Below, one piece after another: positions 25,915-34,583 of a DNA stretch of 64,000 nucleotides. The position numbers and the translations under genes were made by a program. Below the pieces are notes generated by a model. It was not told the DNA's origin, did not search any database, and saw nothing but the letters and a program-made list of their open reading frames with translations. Position 1 is the stretch's first letter. Each line of letters starts with the position of its first letter. Source of the stretch: JAMXLO01 sp963819855 (GTDB lineage Bacteria > Pseudomonadota > Alphaproteobacteria > Acetobacterales > Acetobacteraceae); NCBI GenBank assembly GCA_963819855.1, contig CAWFYC010000021.1:310001-374000 (forward strand), written 5' to 3'.

Positions 25915-28204
25915 CGAGCTCGTTCCCGAACAATGCTTCGTCCAGCGCCTTCGCGCCGTCGTATTGCTGCCTGGCGGCGACCAGCTGTCCCTCCAGCGCC
26001 GCGAACGCCGTGGCGCGCGCCTCCTCGGATGTCCGCAGCCACGCATCCAGCACGAGGGTCGAGAAATCGTGCTGGTCCTCGAATTCGCCGAGGATCGCGC
26101 CGACCTCGCCGACCACCAGTTCGAACATGTTGATCTTCTCATCGAGGATGCGCAGCACTTCGTCTTCGATCGTCCCGGCCGTCACCAGGTTGAATACGAA
26201 CACTTCGCGGGTCTGGCCGATCCGGTCGATGCGGCCGATGCGCTGCTCGATCGCCATCGGATTCCACGGGATGTCGAAGTTGATCAGCGTGTTGCAGAAT
26301 TGCAGGTTGCGTCCCTCGCCGCCGGACTCGCTGCACAGCAGCACCGGCACCTCGGTGCGGAACGCGTCGACCGCGGCGTCCTTGGCGGGGCCGGTCATGC
26401 CGCCATCGAACTGGGCAAAGCCAGCTCCTTCCCGGCGCAGCAGGTCCGCGAGATGCACCATGGAATCGTGATGGTGGACAAACACCATCTTCTTCTCGGT
26501 GGGGTTCTGCTTGAGCAACGACAGCAGCGCCGCCTGCTTGGCGCCGACCGCGCGGGCACGATAGCGGTCGAGCAGTGCCGCCCATCGCGGATCTTCGGGA
26601 TGGCGCGCGACGAAACGTGCAACCGCAGCAGCCGCGGCCGCCGGCGACGAACCCGCCGCGGCGAGCAGATGCTGCACCGCCAGACGATGCTGGCCACCCG
26701 TCGCCACCTCGCGCGCGAGTGCCGACAGATCGCGATAGCAGCCCGCCTCGATCTCGTCGGGCTCGGCGCGCATCGTCGACGCATGGCGCCGCGGCAGGCG
26801 CAGCGCCGCCAGCGCACGGGTGTTGCGCACCATCGCGCCACGCATCAGGTCGCGCAGCCGCTCGCGGTTCGCCGGCTCGCGCGGCTTGCCGGGCACCATG
26901 TAGACCGAGCGGAACTCCTTCTGCGTCCGGAAGATGCCAGGCTTGAGCAGGGTCAGCAGGTTGTAGAGTTCCAGCAGAGTGTTCTGCACCGGCGTCGCCG
27001 ACAGCAGCAGCAGGAACCGCTTCTGCAGGCTGTTGACCAGCCGATAGCTGGCGCTCGACTGGTCGCGCAGGTGATGCGCCTCATCGACCACGATCACGTC
27101 GTAGCGCATGCCGCCGAGCAGCTCCGCATGCTCCTTGCGGCGCGCGGCAGCGATCGAGGCGATCACCCGCGATTGCGCCCAGAACCGCACCGGGTCGCTG
27201 CGCAGCAACGTGTCGTGGCTGGTGGCGAAGTCGATGCCGAACTTGCTGTCCATCTCGTCGCGCCACTGCCCGACCAGCGAGGCAGGCGTCAGGATCAGGA
27301 TGCGTTCGGCCATGCCGCGCAGCGCGTATTCCTTCAGCACCATGCCGGCTTCGATCGTCTTGCCGAGCCCTACCTCGTCGGCCAGCAGCACGCGGCCGCG
27401 GTACTGCTTCAGCACCTTGCGTACCGTCTCGACCTGGTACCAGTGCGTGTCGACGCCGCGCAGCGCAGGCAGGCAGAGCAGTTCGTCGAAGCCCTCGAAC
27501 AGGCTGAGCCGGATCAGTTCGCTGCGCAGCCTGAACCAGCCGGTGTCCGTTGCGGCACCGTCGAGCTCGATGGTCTGCGGGTTGGCGATTTCGACCTGCA
27601 TGTCGAAGTTCGCGTCCAGCCGCGGCAGATCGGGGACCGAGATCGAGGGTGCCGCTGGGGCAACGCCGGCCCGCTGCGGGCGCGGCGCGGGCGGTTTCGC
27701 CGGCGCGCGTGGTGGTGGCCCGGGGCGCCTTTGCTCAAGGCGAATCTCCAGTAGTCGGTCGCGCAGCCAGCCCAGCATCGCTTGCGGGCCGATGAACCAG
27801 CTCGCGGCGATGGGAAAGGTCTCGGTCCCGTCGGCGCACAGCAGTGCCCAGGCGCGGGTGAATTGCCTTTGTTGTGCGAATGCAAGTGCGGTCAGCAAAT
27901 TGACGGCCCGGCTTCGCACATAGCGCTTCTGATGGCGTTTGAGGAACGCATGCGCGCGAACCGGCTGACCTGCCGCCAATGCCGCGAGTGCTGCCAGCAG
28001 GAGCAGTTCGAATTCGCCCGGGTGGGCCCGCAGGGCGTCTTCCGCGACGCCCGTGGCAGTGTCCGGATGCCGAGCCAAGGCCATTCGGACACGATCGGCC
28101 CAGAGGGTTTCATCGGACTGCTCGACTGCCAAATCCGGCGTCGCGGCATCGGTGAGGGGCAGGAACTGCTCGGCTACGTTTCGTCCGCCGGTGAGATCGT
28201 CCAT
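25904..28204 (-). CDS. SNF2/RapA-type DEAH helicase
   Basis: A 766-aa protein. The first 150 residues are alanine-rich helical repeats (TPR-like), then a Pro-rich linker, then two RecA-like domains: Walker A in LLADEVGLGKTIEAGMV, motif II in VVDEAHHLRD, motif III LLLLSATPVQN, and motif VI IEQRIGRIDRIGQ. The EVGLGKTIEAG form is that of RapA/HepA-like bacterial Snf2 proteins, which remodel stalled RNA polymerase or other nucleoprotein. It starts 62 bp after murJ on the same strand and overlaps its partner gene. A chromosomal remodelling role and a phage-defence role both fit; sequence does not decide. Confidence 0.85.
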   Translation of the reverse strand: MDDLTGGRNVAEQFLPLTDAATPDLAVEQSDETLWADRVRMALARHPDTATGVAEDALRAHPGEFELLLLAALAALAAGQPVRAHAFLKRHQKRYVRSRAVNLLTALAFAQQRQFTRAWALLCADGTETFPIAASWFIGPQAMLGWLRDRLLEIRLEQRRPGPPPRAPAKPPAPRPQRAGVAPAAPSISVPDLPRLDANFDMQVEIANPQTIELDGAATDTGWFRLRSELIRLSLFEGFDELLCLPALRGVDTHWYQVETVRKVLKQYRGRVLLADEVGLGKTIEAGMVLKEYALRGMAERILILTPASLVGQWRDEMDSKFGIDFATSHDTLLRSDPVRFWAQSRVIASIAAARRKEHAELLGGMRYDVIVVDEAHHLRDQSSASYRLVNSLQKRFLLLLSATPVQNTLLELYNLLTLLKPGIFRTQKEFRSVYMVPGKPREPANRERLRDLMRGAMVRNTRALAALRLPRRHASTMRAEPDEIEAGCYRDLSALAREVATGGQHRLAVQHLLAAAGSSPAAAAAAVARFVARHPEDPRWAALLDRYRARAVGAKQAALLSLLKQNPTEKKMVFVHHHDSMVHLADLLRREGAGFAQFDGGMTGPAKDAAVDAFRTEVPVLLCSESGGEGRNLQFCNTLINFDIPWNPMAIEQRIGRIDRIGQTREVFVFNLVTAGTIEDEVLRILDEKINMFELVVGEVGAILGEFEDQHDFSTLVLDAWLRTSEEARATAFAALEGQLVAARQQYDGAKALDEALFGNELDAA

Positions 28205-28266
28205 TGGTGCCCGCTCTCAGCGCCTGTGTGCCTTATGCTTACTTCGCACCGGCGATTCGCCGGAAA

Positions 28267-29817
28267 TCATGCCCGCCGCGCGGTTCTCCGCCCGATCATC
28301 CTGCCGAGTGCCCGCCAGTCGCCGGCGCCGAACACCACAGCCGCGGCGCCATAAGCGACCAAACCCACGCAGACCAATGTCGCCAGTGCCGCCATCCGCA
28401 TCAGGCCATGCGGTTCGACGGCGAACAGCAGATGCTGCGCCAAAGCCAGCGCCGCACCCATCACTGCCGCTGCTGCCGCCATCCGTGCGCTGCGCCGGCG
28501 CACCTGCGCGTCCAGCCGCAGATGGCCCTGCCGTGCCAGCACCACGCCCAGCCAGCCGACATTGAAGATCGCCGCCAGGCTGGTCGCCAGCGCCGGACCG
28601 ATGTGCTGTAGCGGCACCATGAAGGCGACATTCATCGCCAGGTTCAGCGCCACCGCCGCGACGCCGATCTTCACCGGTGTTGCGGTATCGCCGCGCGCGA
28701 AGAAGCCCGGTGCCAGCACCTTCACCAGCACGAACGCCGGCAGCCCGACCGCGTAGGCGGCAAGCGACTGCGCCGACAGACGCGCGCTCTCGGCGTCGAA
28801 TGCGCCACGGCCGAACAGCACCCACATCACCGGGTAGGCGCTGACGATCAGCGCCACCGCGGCCGGAAGCGTCAGGAACAGCGCGTACTCGATCGCGCGG
28901 TTCAGCGTCGCGTGTGCGGCCTCCGCCTCGCCTGCGCGCACCTGGCGCGACAGCAGCGGCAGCAGGGCGGTGCCGACCGCGGTGCCGATCACCCCCAGCG
29001 GCAGTTGCTGGACCCGATCGGCGTAGTACAGCAGCGACACGGTGCCCGCCGGCAGCAGGCTGGCGATGATCACGTCGACGGCGAGATTAAGCTGGGTCAC
29101 GCCGGCGCCCAGCAAGCCCGGCAACATGCGCCCCAGCAGCACGCGGATCTGCGGCGTAAGGCGTGGACGTGGCAGCGACAGCCCCATGCCGGCGCGACGC
29201 AGTGCCCACAGCAGCAGGCCAAGCTGCGCCACGCCGGAGGCGGTGATGCCCCATGCCAGCGCGTGCCCGACGGTCGGCACGTACGGCGTCAGCCACAGCA
29301 TGCAGGCGATCGAGACGACGTTGAACAGCACGTAGGACGCAGACGCCGCGGTGAACCGGTCGAGCCCATTCAGCACCCCCGACACCAGCGCGGCGAGGCA
29401 GATCAGCAGCAGATAGGGAAACGTGATCCGCGACAGGTTGACCGCGAGCTCGAACTTCTCCGGGATGGCGGCGAAGCCGGGTGCCAGCACCGCCATCATC
29501 TGCGGCATGAACAGCTCGCCGGCGATGGTCAGCGCGCCGAGCCAGAACGCCATGACGGCGAACGTTTCTTCGGCGAACCGGCGCGCCGCCGGACGGCCTT
29601 CGGCGGCGAGCATGCCGGAGAATGCGGGGACGAAGGCGGCGTTGAACGCGCCCTCGCCGAACAGGCGGCGGAATAGGTTGGGCAGCTTCAGTGCCACGAA
29701 GAACGCGTCGGCGATCGGACCGGCACCCAGCATCGCCGCGATCAGCATGTCGCGCGCAAAGCCAAGCATGCGGCTGGCCATGGTCCAGCCGCCGATGGTG
29801 AGGACGCCGCGGATCAT
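28267..29817 (-). CDS. murJ: Lipid II flippase MurJ
   Basis: Integral membrane protein of 516 aa with about 14 hydrophobic segments that moves lipid II across the inner membrane. The N-terminus has the family signature MASRMLGFARDMLIAAMLG followed by ADAFFVALKLPNLFRRLFGE and GAFNAAFVPAFS. Central positive residues are in LLYYADRVQQLPLGVIGTA. ATG 29817 overlaps the gpsA stop by four bases (ATGA). In the sequence as given, the preceding gpsA frame runs straight into murJ because of a frameshift, so a naive reading would predict a GpsA-MurJ fusion. Confidence 0.93.
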   Translation of the reverse strand: MIRGVLTIGGWTMASRMLGFARDMLIAAMLGAGPIADAFFVALKLPNLFRRLFGEGAFNAAFVPAFSGMLAAEGRPAARRFAEETFAVMAFWLGALTIAGELFMPQMMAVLAPGFAAIPEKFELAVNLSRITFPYLLLICLAALVSGVLNGLDRFTAASASYVLFNVVSIACMLWLTPYVPTVGHALAWGITASGVAQLGLLLWALRRAGMGLSLPRPRLTPQIRVLLGRMLPGLLGAGVTQLNLAVDVIIASLLPAGTVSLLYYADRVQQLPLGVIGTAVGTALLPLLSRQVRAGEAEAAHATLNRAIEYALFLTLPAAVALIVSAYPVMWVLFGRGAFDAESARLSAQSLAAYAVGLPAFVLVKVLAPGFFARGDTATPVKIGVAAVALNLAMNVAFMVPLQHIGPALATSLAAIFNVGWLGVVLARQGHLRLDAQVRRRSARMAAAAAVMGAALALAQHLLFAVEPHGLMRMAALATLVCVGLVAYGAAAVVFGAGDWRALGRMIGRRTARRA

Positions 29818-30778
29818 TCGTCCCGCCGCGGACGCGCCAGCAGGGCGGCGATCGCCTCGGCCAGCGTGGTGCGTCCGGCCAGCAGCGATGCCGACCGCGA
29901 CGCAGACCGGCAGGTCCACCCCTTGGGCGCGTGCCACCAGGGCGGGCGCCGTGGCCACGCCCTCGGTCACCGAGCTGCGGGCCGCCAGCACGTCCGCGAG
30001 CCGCTCGCCACGACCCAATGCGAGGCCAAGGCTGTAGTTGCGGCTTGCCGCGCCGGTGCAGGTCAGCAGCAGATCGCCTAGCCCCGACAGCCCCATCACC
30101 GTCTCCGCGCGCCCCCCGAGCGCCACGGCGAGCCGCGACAGCTCCGCCAGCCCGCGCGTGATCAATGCGGCGCGGGCGTTCTCGCCGAGGCCCGCGCCGA
30201 TCACCGCACCGGCCGCGATGGCGATCACGTTCTTCGCCGCGCCGCCCACCTGCGCGCCGATCGGGTCGTCGTTGCCGTAAAGCCGGAACGAGGGCGTGCC
30301 GAGCTGTGCGGCGACCGTCTCGCGTAGCGTCGGATCGGCGGCGGCGATCACCGCGGCGGCCGGCAATCCGGCGGCGATCTCGTGGGCGAAGTTGGGTCCG
30401 GTGAGAACGGCGGCCGGGACCGCCGGGCGCAGTTCCGCGACGATCTCCAGCGGCAGCCGCAATGTGGCCTGCTCCACGCCCTTGGCGCAGACCACCAAAG
30501 GCGCGAGCCCGGGTGCGAGGTGCCCGAGAACGTCGCGCAGATGCTGCGTGGGTACCGCCAGCAGAGCCAGATCGGTGGCATTGGGTGGCACGGACGTTAC
30601 CTGGATCGGTTCCGGCAGCCGCATGCCGGGCAGGTGCGGGTTCTCGCGGTTGGCCGCGATTGTCTGCGGCTCGGGCCGGATCGCGTGCCCACAGGGTGAC
30701 GCTGTTGCCGGCCCGCGCGGCCTGGATCGCGAGCGCGGTTCCCCAGGCGCCGGCGCCGATCACCGCGACACTACTCAT
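29814..30778 (-). pseudogene. gpsA: Glycerol-3-phosphate dehydrogenase GpsA, two frameshifts as sequenced
   Basis: GpsA makes sn-glycerol-3-phosphate for phospholipids and is normally essential. From ATG 30778 the protein reads MSSVAVIGAGAWGTALAIQA to WARDPA, then the correct frame changes near 30674 (an extra base in a GGG/CCC run) and continues ANRENPHLPGMRLPEPI through the catalytic region (VCAKGVEQAT, GGAAKNVIAIAAGAVIGAGL, GLSGLGDLLLTCTG). Near 29893 a second extra base appears: after LPVCVAV the true continuation LLAGRTTLAEAIAALLARPR lies one frame over and ends at TGA 29814. Correcting both gives 320 aa, the normal length. An essential gene with two clean +1 changes points to sequence error rather than loss. 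ATG 30778 lies inside the rlmJ end (8-bp overlap). Confidence 0.9.
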
Positions 30779-31590
30779 CGACGATCCGCCTGACCGCGGC
30801 GGTCTCACCGGGTTCGCGATCGCCCAGCCGGTCGAGCAACGCCGCAAGGATCGCCGGAACCTCCTGCTCGAAGCGAAACGGCGGGTTCACCACCAGCACG
30901 CCGCAGCCATTGAGCCGGGCGGGATCGACCGGTTCGCGCAGGCACAGCTCGGCCGTCACCACGTCGCGAATGCCGCTCTGCTGGATGTCCTCAAGAAACT
31001 GCCGCACCGGCGCGCGCTGCTTGATCGGATACCAGGCGACATACACGCCGGTGCGGAACCGCTGCCAGCCGGTCGCGAGGCCGCGCGTCAGAGTCGCGAA
31101 CTCCCTCGGGTCCTCGAACGGCGGGTCGATCAGCACCAGGCCCCTGCGCTGCTTTGGCGGCAGCAGGGCGCCGAGGGCCTCCCACGCGTCGCGGTGATGC
31201 ACCGCGACCTGGGGATCGCCTGCGAAGCGGCGACGAAGAAGCGATGATGTCCTCGGGGTGCAGTTCGCAGCAAGTCAGGTGGTCGTCTGGCCGAAGCAGG
31301 GCACGCGCGATCGCCGGCGAGCCGGGGTACAGGCCGACCGCGCGTACCAGGTCCACGTAGTCCGCCAGTTCCGGTGGCGGATCGTCCAACAGCCGGGCAA
31401 TGCCGTTCTGCCACTCGCCGGTGCGCGCGGCCGGCTCAGCATTGAGGTCGTAACAGCCGGTCCCGGCATGCGTATCCAGGACGAACAGCGACGCCGGCTT
31501 GCGTTGCAGTGCGCGCAGAAGCCACACCAGCACGGCGTGCTTAACGCAGTCACCGAAGTTGCCGGCATGAAAGGCGTGGCGGTAGTTCAC
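30771..31590 (-). pseudogene. rlmJ: 23S rRNA (adenine2030-N6)-methyltransferase RlmJ, one frameshift as sequenced
   Basis: RlmJ methylates A2030 of 23S rRNA. The start is GTG 31590 (NYRHAFHAGNFGDCVKHAVL follows), overlapping the DUF4276 stop (GTGA). The SAM-binding FVLDTHAGTGCYDL and CCELHPEDII are in the first frame; near 31242 one extra base moves the correct frame to LRRRFAGDPQVAVHHRDAWE, which continues through the catalytic LVLIDPPFEDP and VNPPFRFEQE to TAG 30771. The corrected length of 272 aa is normal. The end overlaps the gpsA start by 8 bp. Confidence 0.88.
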
Positions 31591-32201
31591 TGGGCGGCTT
31601 CTATCAGCGCATCGCGGAACACTTGAAAGCTGTGGGACGTGTTGCGGGAGGGGTCCATATGTGGCGCAATCTGCTCCGCTGCTTCGATCTTCCTCAATCC
31701 GCCGGAGAAGTAACCCGATTGCTGCAGGACACGCTCGAAAGATTCCCATGTCCCGCCGGCGATGCCATCCGGATCACGATACGGCGCTCGGTTAGGAATG
31801 GTGCCGGGTACTCGTGGATACGCTGTAATAACAGCAGGCCAGTCACCAAAATACCAAGCCTCCAGTTCTTCGATAGCTATACGGTTTACAATTGCTATTC
31901 GACCGTCAGGGTTGCTCGCGCGAGTAGACAGTCCTGCCAAAGCCGCTTCGCGTTCAAGCCTTGCCTTCAGATGCAGGCAATTGTCTCGATCACGATCAAT
32001 TACCACGAGTACCAGCCAATCTGGTTCGGAAATGCGTCGAAGTGCTCGTAGTCGTTGTGGCAAATTGCGAAGCAACGCTGGCTTGCCGGAAAATCGTTGA
32101 AAGTTGCAGTACACTGGGCCTACCACTCTGGGTACCATAATGCGGAGCACTGTCTCCATCGAGACTTCCTCGACCAAGACCTCGATACGCGAGAGCGGCA
32201 T
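31587..32201 (-). CDS. DUF4276 protein with TOPRIM-like motifs, partner of the adjacent ATPase
   Basis: A 204-aa protein. Near the N-terminus SRIEVLVEEVSMETVL carries the Glu expected after the first strand of a TOPRIM fold, and LVLVVIDRDRDNCLHLK carries a DxD motif after a hydrophobic strand; together these are the metal-binding residues of OLD/primase-type nucleases. DUF4276 genes are repeatedly found next to ABC-type ATPases, as here (gap 8 bp), in arrangements predicted to be defence or DNA-repair modules; PARIS (AriA/AriB) is a functional analogue with a different TOPRIM family. ATG 32201 was chosen over a longer open frame. Its stop overlaps the rlmJ GTG start, tying it to a housekeeping operon. 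Confidence 0.75.
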   Translation of the reverse strand: MPLSRIEVLVEEVSMETVLRIMVPRVVGPVYCNFQRFSGKPALLRNLPQRLRALRRISEPDWLVLVVIDRDRDNCLHLKARLEREAALAGLSTRASNPDGRIAIVNRIAIEELEAWYFGDWPAVITAYPRVPGTIPNRAPYRDPDGIAGGTWESFERVLQQSGYFSGGLRKIEAAEQIAPHMDPSRNTSHSFQVFRDALIEAAQ

Positions 32202-32209
32202 GCACGGTC

Positions 32210-33427
32210 CTATGGCGCGGTCGGCTCGCCAGCGGCGATCAGTGGGTCTCCGACACCGAACTGTCCCTCTGTCCATAGATCTCCAAGGAGCGCCCCGTCC
32301 TGCATGAACTCGCTGACACGTTCGATGTCAGACGCGCGCCTGACCTGTGTGTATCCGCTTTCGTCGCGGTATAGCATGCGAACCTCCTCGGGACGCATCG
32401 CGCTTAGGAAGAACGGAGAATGCGTTGTGACGAGAAGCTGGCCTCGACCACTGGCCTTTCGGCATTCTTCGCCGAGAGGTTCCAGCAGGCGCGGATGCAG
32501 AAAATTCTCCGGCTCCTCAATCCCGATAAAGCGCGGTGGCTCTGGATCATAAAGCACGACGAGGTAAGCAAGCATCTTGAGAGTACCGTCAGAGGCAAAG
32601 CGAGACAGGATCGGCTCCTTGAACGGAGCATCTTTAATCCGCAACAGCAGGCGGCCATCAGACATTTCTTCCGCCAATACGCGCTCGAGCCGGGGCACAC
32701 GCCGACTGAGGGTCCGAAAGATCTCCGCCAGCCGATCGGGGTGTCGCTCGGCGAGGTACTGGATAACATTGGCCAGATTGTCGCCGCTCTTGCTCAGGCG
32801 CTCCTGCGGTCCAGCTTCGGGTTGTCCGCGCGTATCCGCGATAGACAAGTAGGACACGTACCAATCGGTGATGAAATCGCGCAATGCCGCGACGCGTGGG
32901 TGATCCGCCAACTGCCCAAGGGTGTTCACTGCGATCAGGTCTGAAGAACGCAGCGGCACGTCGACGCGCTCGGCCGTTGCATCTGGGGCGGCTCCGCTGA
33001 TCACCCGTCCCTGACCATTCCGATAATCCAGGAAGCGGAACGGTTGCCCGTAGCTACCCCGTTTCCATCGCAACCATTCTTCCGAGACAAACGGTGCACC
33101 ATTCCGCTCGTCGATAGCCAGATGGTATGTGATCAACCGCGACCCCGGACTTTCCCGGTAACCCAGTTCGATGACAACTGGCTTATCCTGGCCGCGCGTC
33201 TTCAGCTCACGCCCGCGGCCGCGGCGATCCCAAGCATAACGCAGGCCAGATTGAAAGCACTCAGACATGAAGTTGAACACGTCGAAGACCGTGGACTTGC
33301 CGCAGCCATTCGGACCGATTAGGACCGTGAGTGGCGTAAGGTCTCGTAGCAAGATCGAACGTAAAGCCCGGTAATTCTCAACGCGGATCGACTCGATCCG
33401 TGCGAGCGGCAGGCGTTGATGGATCAT
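32210..33427 (-). CDS. ABC-type (AAA_21/OLD-like) ATPase, partner of DUF4276
   Basis: A 405-aa SMC/RecF-style ATPase. Walker A is in LTVLIGPNGCGKSTVFDVFN after the typical start IESIRVENYRALRSI; the signature region is around ILSRFASDGTLKMLAYL; Walker B is FIGIEEPENFLHPRLL and the following switch His is in LLVTTHSPFFLSAMRPEEVR. ATG 33427 follows the tsaD stop by 28 bp. With the downstream TOPRIM-like gene it forms a two-gene module like OLD or PARIS systems, where the ATPase senses and the nuclease executes. The trigger is unknown. Confidence 0.82.
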   Translation of the reverse strand: MIHQRLPLARIESIRVENYRALRSILLRDLTPLTVLIGPNGCGKSTVFDVFNFMSECFQSGLRYAWDRRGRGRELKTRGQDKPVVIELGYRESPGSRLITYHLAIDERNGAPFVSEEWLRWKRGSYGQPFRFLDYRNGQGRVISGAAPDATAERVDVPLRSSDLIAVNTLGQLADHPRVAALRDFITDWYVSYLSIADTRGQPEAGPQERLSKSGDNLANVIQYLAERHPDRLAEIFRTLSRRVPRLERVLAEEMSDGRLLLRIKDAPFKEPILSRFASDGTLKMLAYLVVLYDPEPPRFIGIEEPENFLHPRLLEPLGEECRKASGRGQLLVTTHSPFFLSAMRPEEVRMLYRDESGYTQVRRASDIERVSEFMQDGALLGDLWTEGQFGVGDPLIAAGEPTAP

Positions 33428-33455
33428 GCCCGAAACTCTGCGCGTGCTGTTTTGG

Positions 33456-34532
33456 TCATGCAAGAGAACCCAAAGGGGGCAGCGGACGGTCCGCAATCGC
33501 ATCCATTGGCCAGCGCGGTCTTGGGGCGAACTCCAGCCCGTTTGCCAATCCGAGTCGCAGCCGCTCGACACCGGTCCAGGCGACCATGACCGCGTTGTCA
33601 GTGCAAAGCCGAACTGGCGGCGCAACCAACACGAACCCGTTTGCCTCGGCCGCGTTCGACAGCGCCACACGAATGATCCCATTCGCCGCCACGCCACCCG
33701 CGACCACCAGTACGCGTGCGCCTTGCGCACGCTCCCGCATCATCGCTATGGCATGCTTCGCCCGGTCGGCCAGCACCTCAGCCACCGCGCACTGGAAGCT
33801 CGCGGCGATATCCGCTGCGGTCTGCACCGGCAAAGCGCCAGGCCCATGCCGCGCCACCTCCTGTGCCACTGCGGTCTTCAGTCCCGAAAAGCTGAAGTCA
33901 CACCCCGCCCGGCCCAGCAGCGGCCGGGGGAACGCAAACCGCCGCGCGTCGCCGCCGGCCGCCAGCTTTTCCAGCGCCGGACCGCCCGGCCAGCCCAGCC
34001 CGAGCAGCTTCGCCACCTTGTCGAACGCCTCACCCGCGGCATCGTCCATTGTGCTGCCCAGCCGCACGTGCCGCCCCACGCCCTCAACCGCGACGCACTG
34101 GCAATGTCCGCCGGACACCAGCAGCAGCAGATAGGGGAACGCCACGCCACCCTCCACCAGGCCAGGCAGACGGGCGGTCAGCGCGTGGGCCTCCAGGTGA
34201 TTCACCGCCACGTACGGCAGCCCGTGCGCGATCGCGACCCCTTTCGCGAACTGGCTGCCGACGATCAGCCCGCCGATCAGCCCTGGCCCGGCGCTCGCCG
34301 CCACCCCACCAAGTTCGGCAAACCCCAGCCCGGCGCGCGCCATCACCCCGCGAACCTGGTCCGGCAGGAACGCCAGATGGGCGCGGGCGGCGATCTCCGG
34401 GACCACGCCGCCATAGGGCGCATGCTCGCGTTCCTGGCTCAGCACCGCCTCGGCAAGCACGGCCCCGTCCTCGTCCAACACCGCCGCCGCCGTCTCGTCA
34501 CACGAGGTCTCGATGCCCAGCACCGGGCCCAT
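33456..34532 (-). CDS. tsaD: tRNA N6-adenosine threonylcarbamoyltransferase TsaD
   Basis: Catalyses the last step of t6A synthesis at position 37 of ANN-decoding tRNAs, with TsaB/E. The 358-aa protein starts at ATG 34532 with VLGIETSCDETAAAVLD; metal-binding histidines are in VNHLEAHAL, and the ASKHA core is visible in LLLLVSGGHCQCV, GSTMDDAAGEAFDKVAKLL and VVAGGVAANGIIR. It is divergent from hemC (51 bp between starts) and heads the minus-strand block that includes the ATPase/DUF4276 pair, rlmJ, gpsA and murJ. Confidence 0.96.
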   Translation of the reverse strand: MGPVLGIETSCDETAAAVLDEDGAVLAEAVLSQEREHAPYGGVVPEIAARAHLAFLPDQVRGVMARAGLGFAELGGVAASAGPGLIGGLIVGSQFAKGVAIAHGLPYVAVNHLEAHALTARLPGLVEGGVAFPYLLLLVSGGHCQCVAVEGVGRHVRLGSTMDDAAGEAFDKVAKLLGLGWPGGPALEKLAAGGDARRFAFPRPLLGRAGCDFSFSGLKTAVAQEVARHGPGALPVQTAADIAASFQCAVAEVLADRAKHAIAMMRERAQGARVLVVAGGVAANGIIRVALSNAAEANGFVLVAPPVRLCTDNAVMVAWTGVERLRLGLANGLEFAPRPRWPMDAIADRPLPPLGSLA

Positions 34533-34583
34533 CAGCAAGAATCCGTTCTTTCCAGTTGCCCTGGAGAGTAATAGGACGCGGCC

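Noticed and set aside
25583..27754. A 723-codon open frame on the plus strand
   Set aside because: It is antisense to the SNF2 helicase and its partner; its translation is rich in Arg/Gln/His with no family motifs, as expected of an antisense shadow in GC-rich DNA.
29814..30778. Programmed frameshifting in gpsA
   Set aside because: Two separate +1 sites without slippery or stop-context signals, in a gene not known for recoding, alongside similar +1 changes in other genes; sequence error is simpler.
31587..33427. Calling the ATPase/DUF4276 pair PARIS (AriA/AriB)
   Set aside because: AriB carries DUF4435, not DUF4276, and I cannot test similarity of the ATPase to AriA; only the general ATPase-plus-TOPRIM plan matches.
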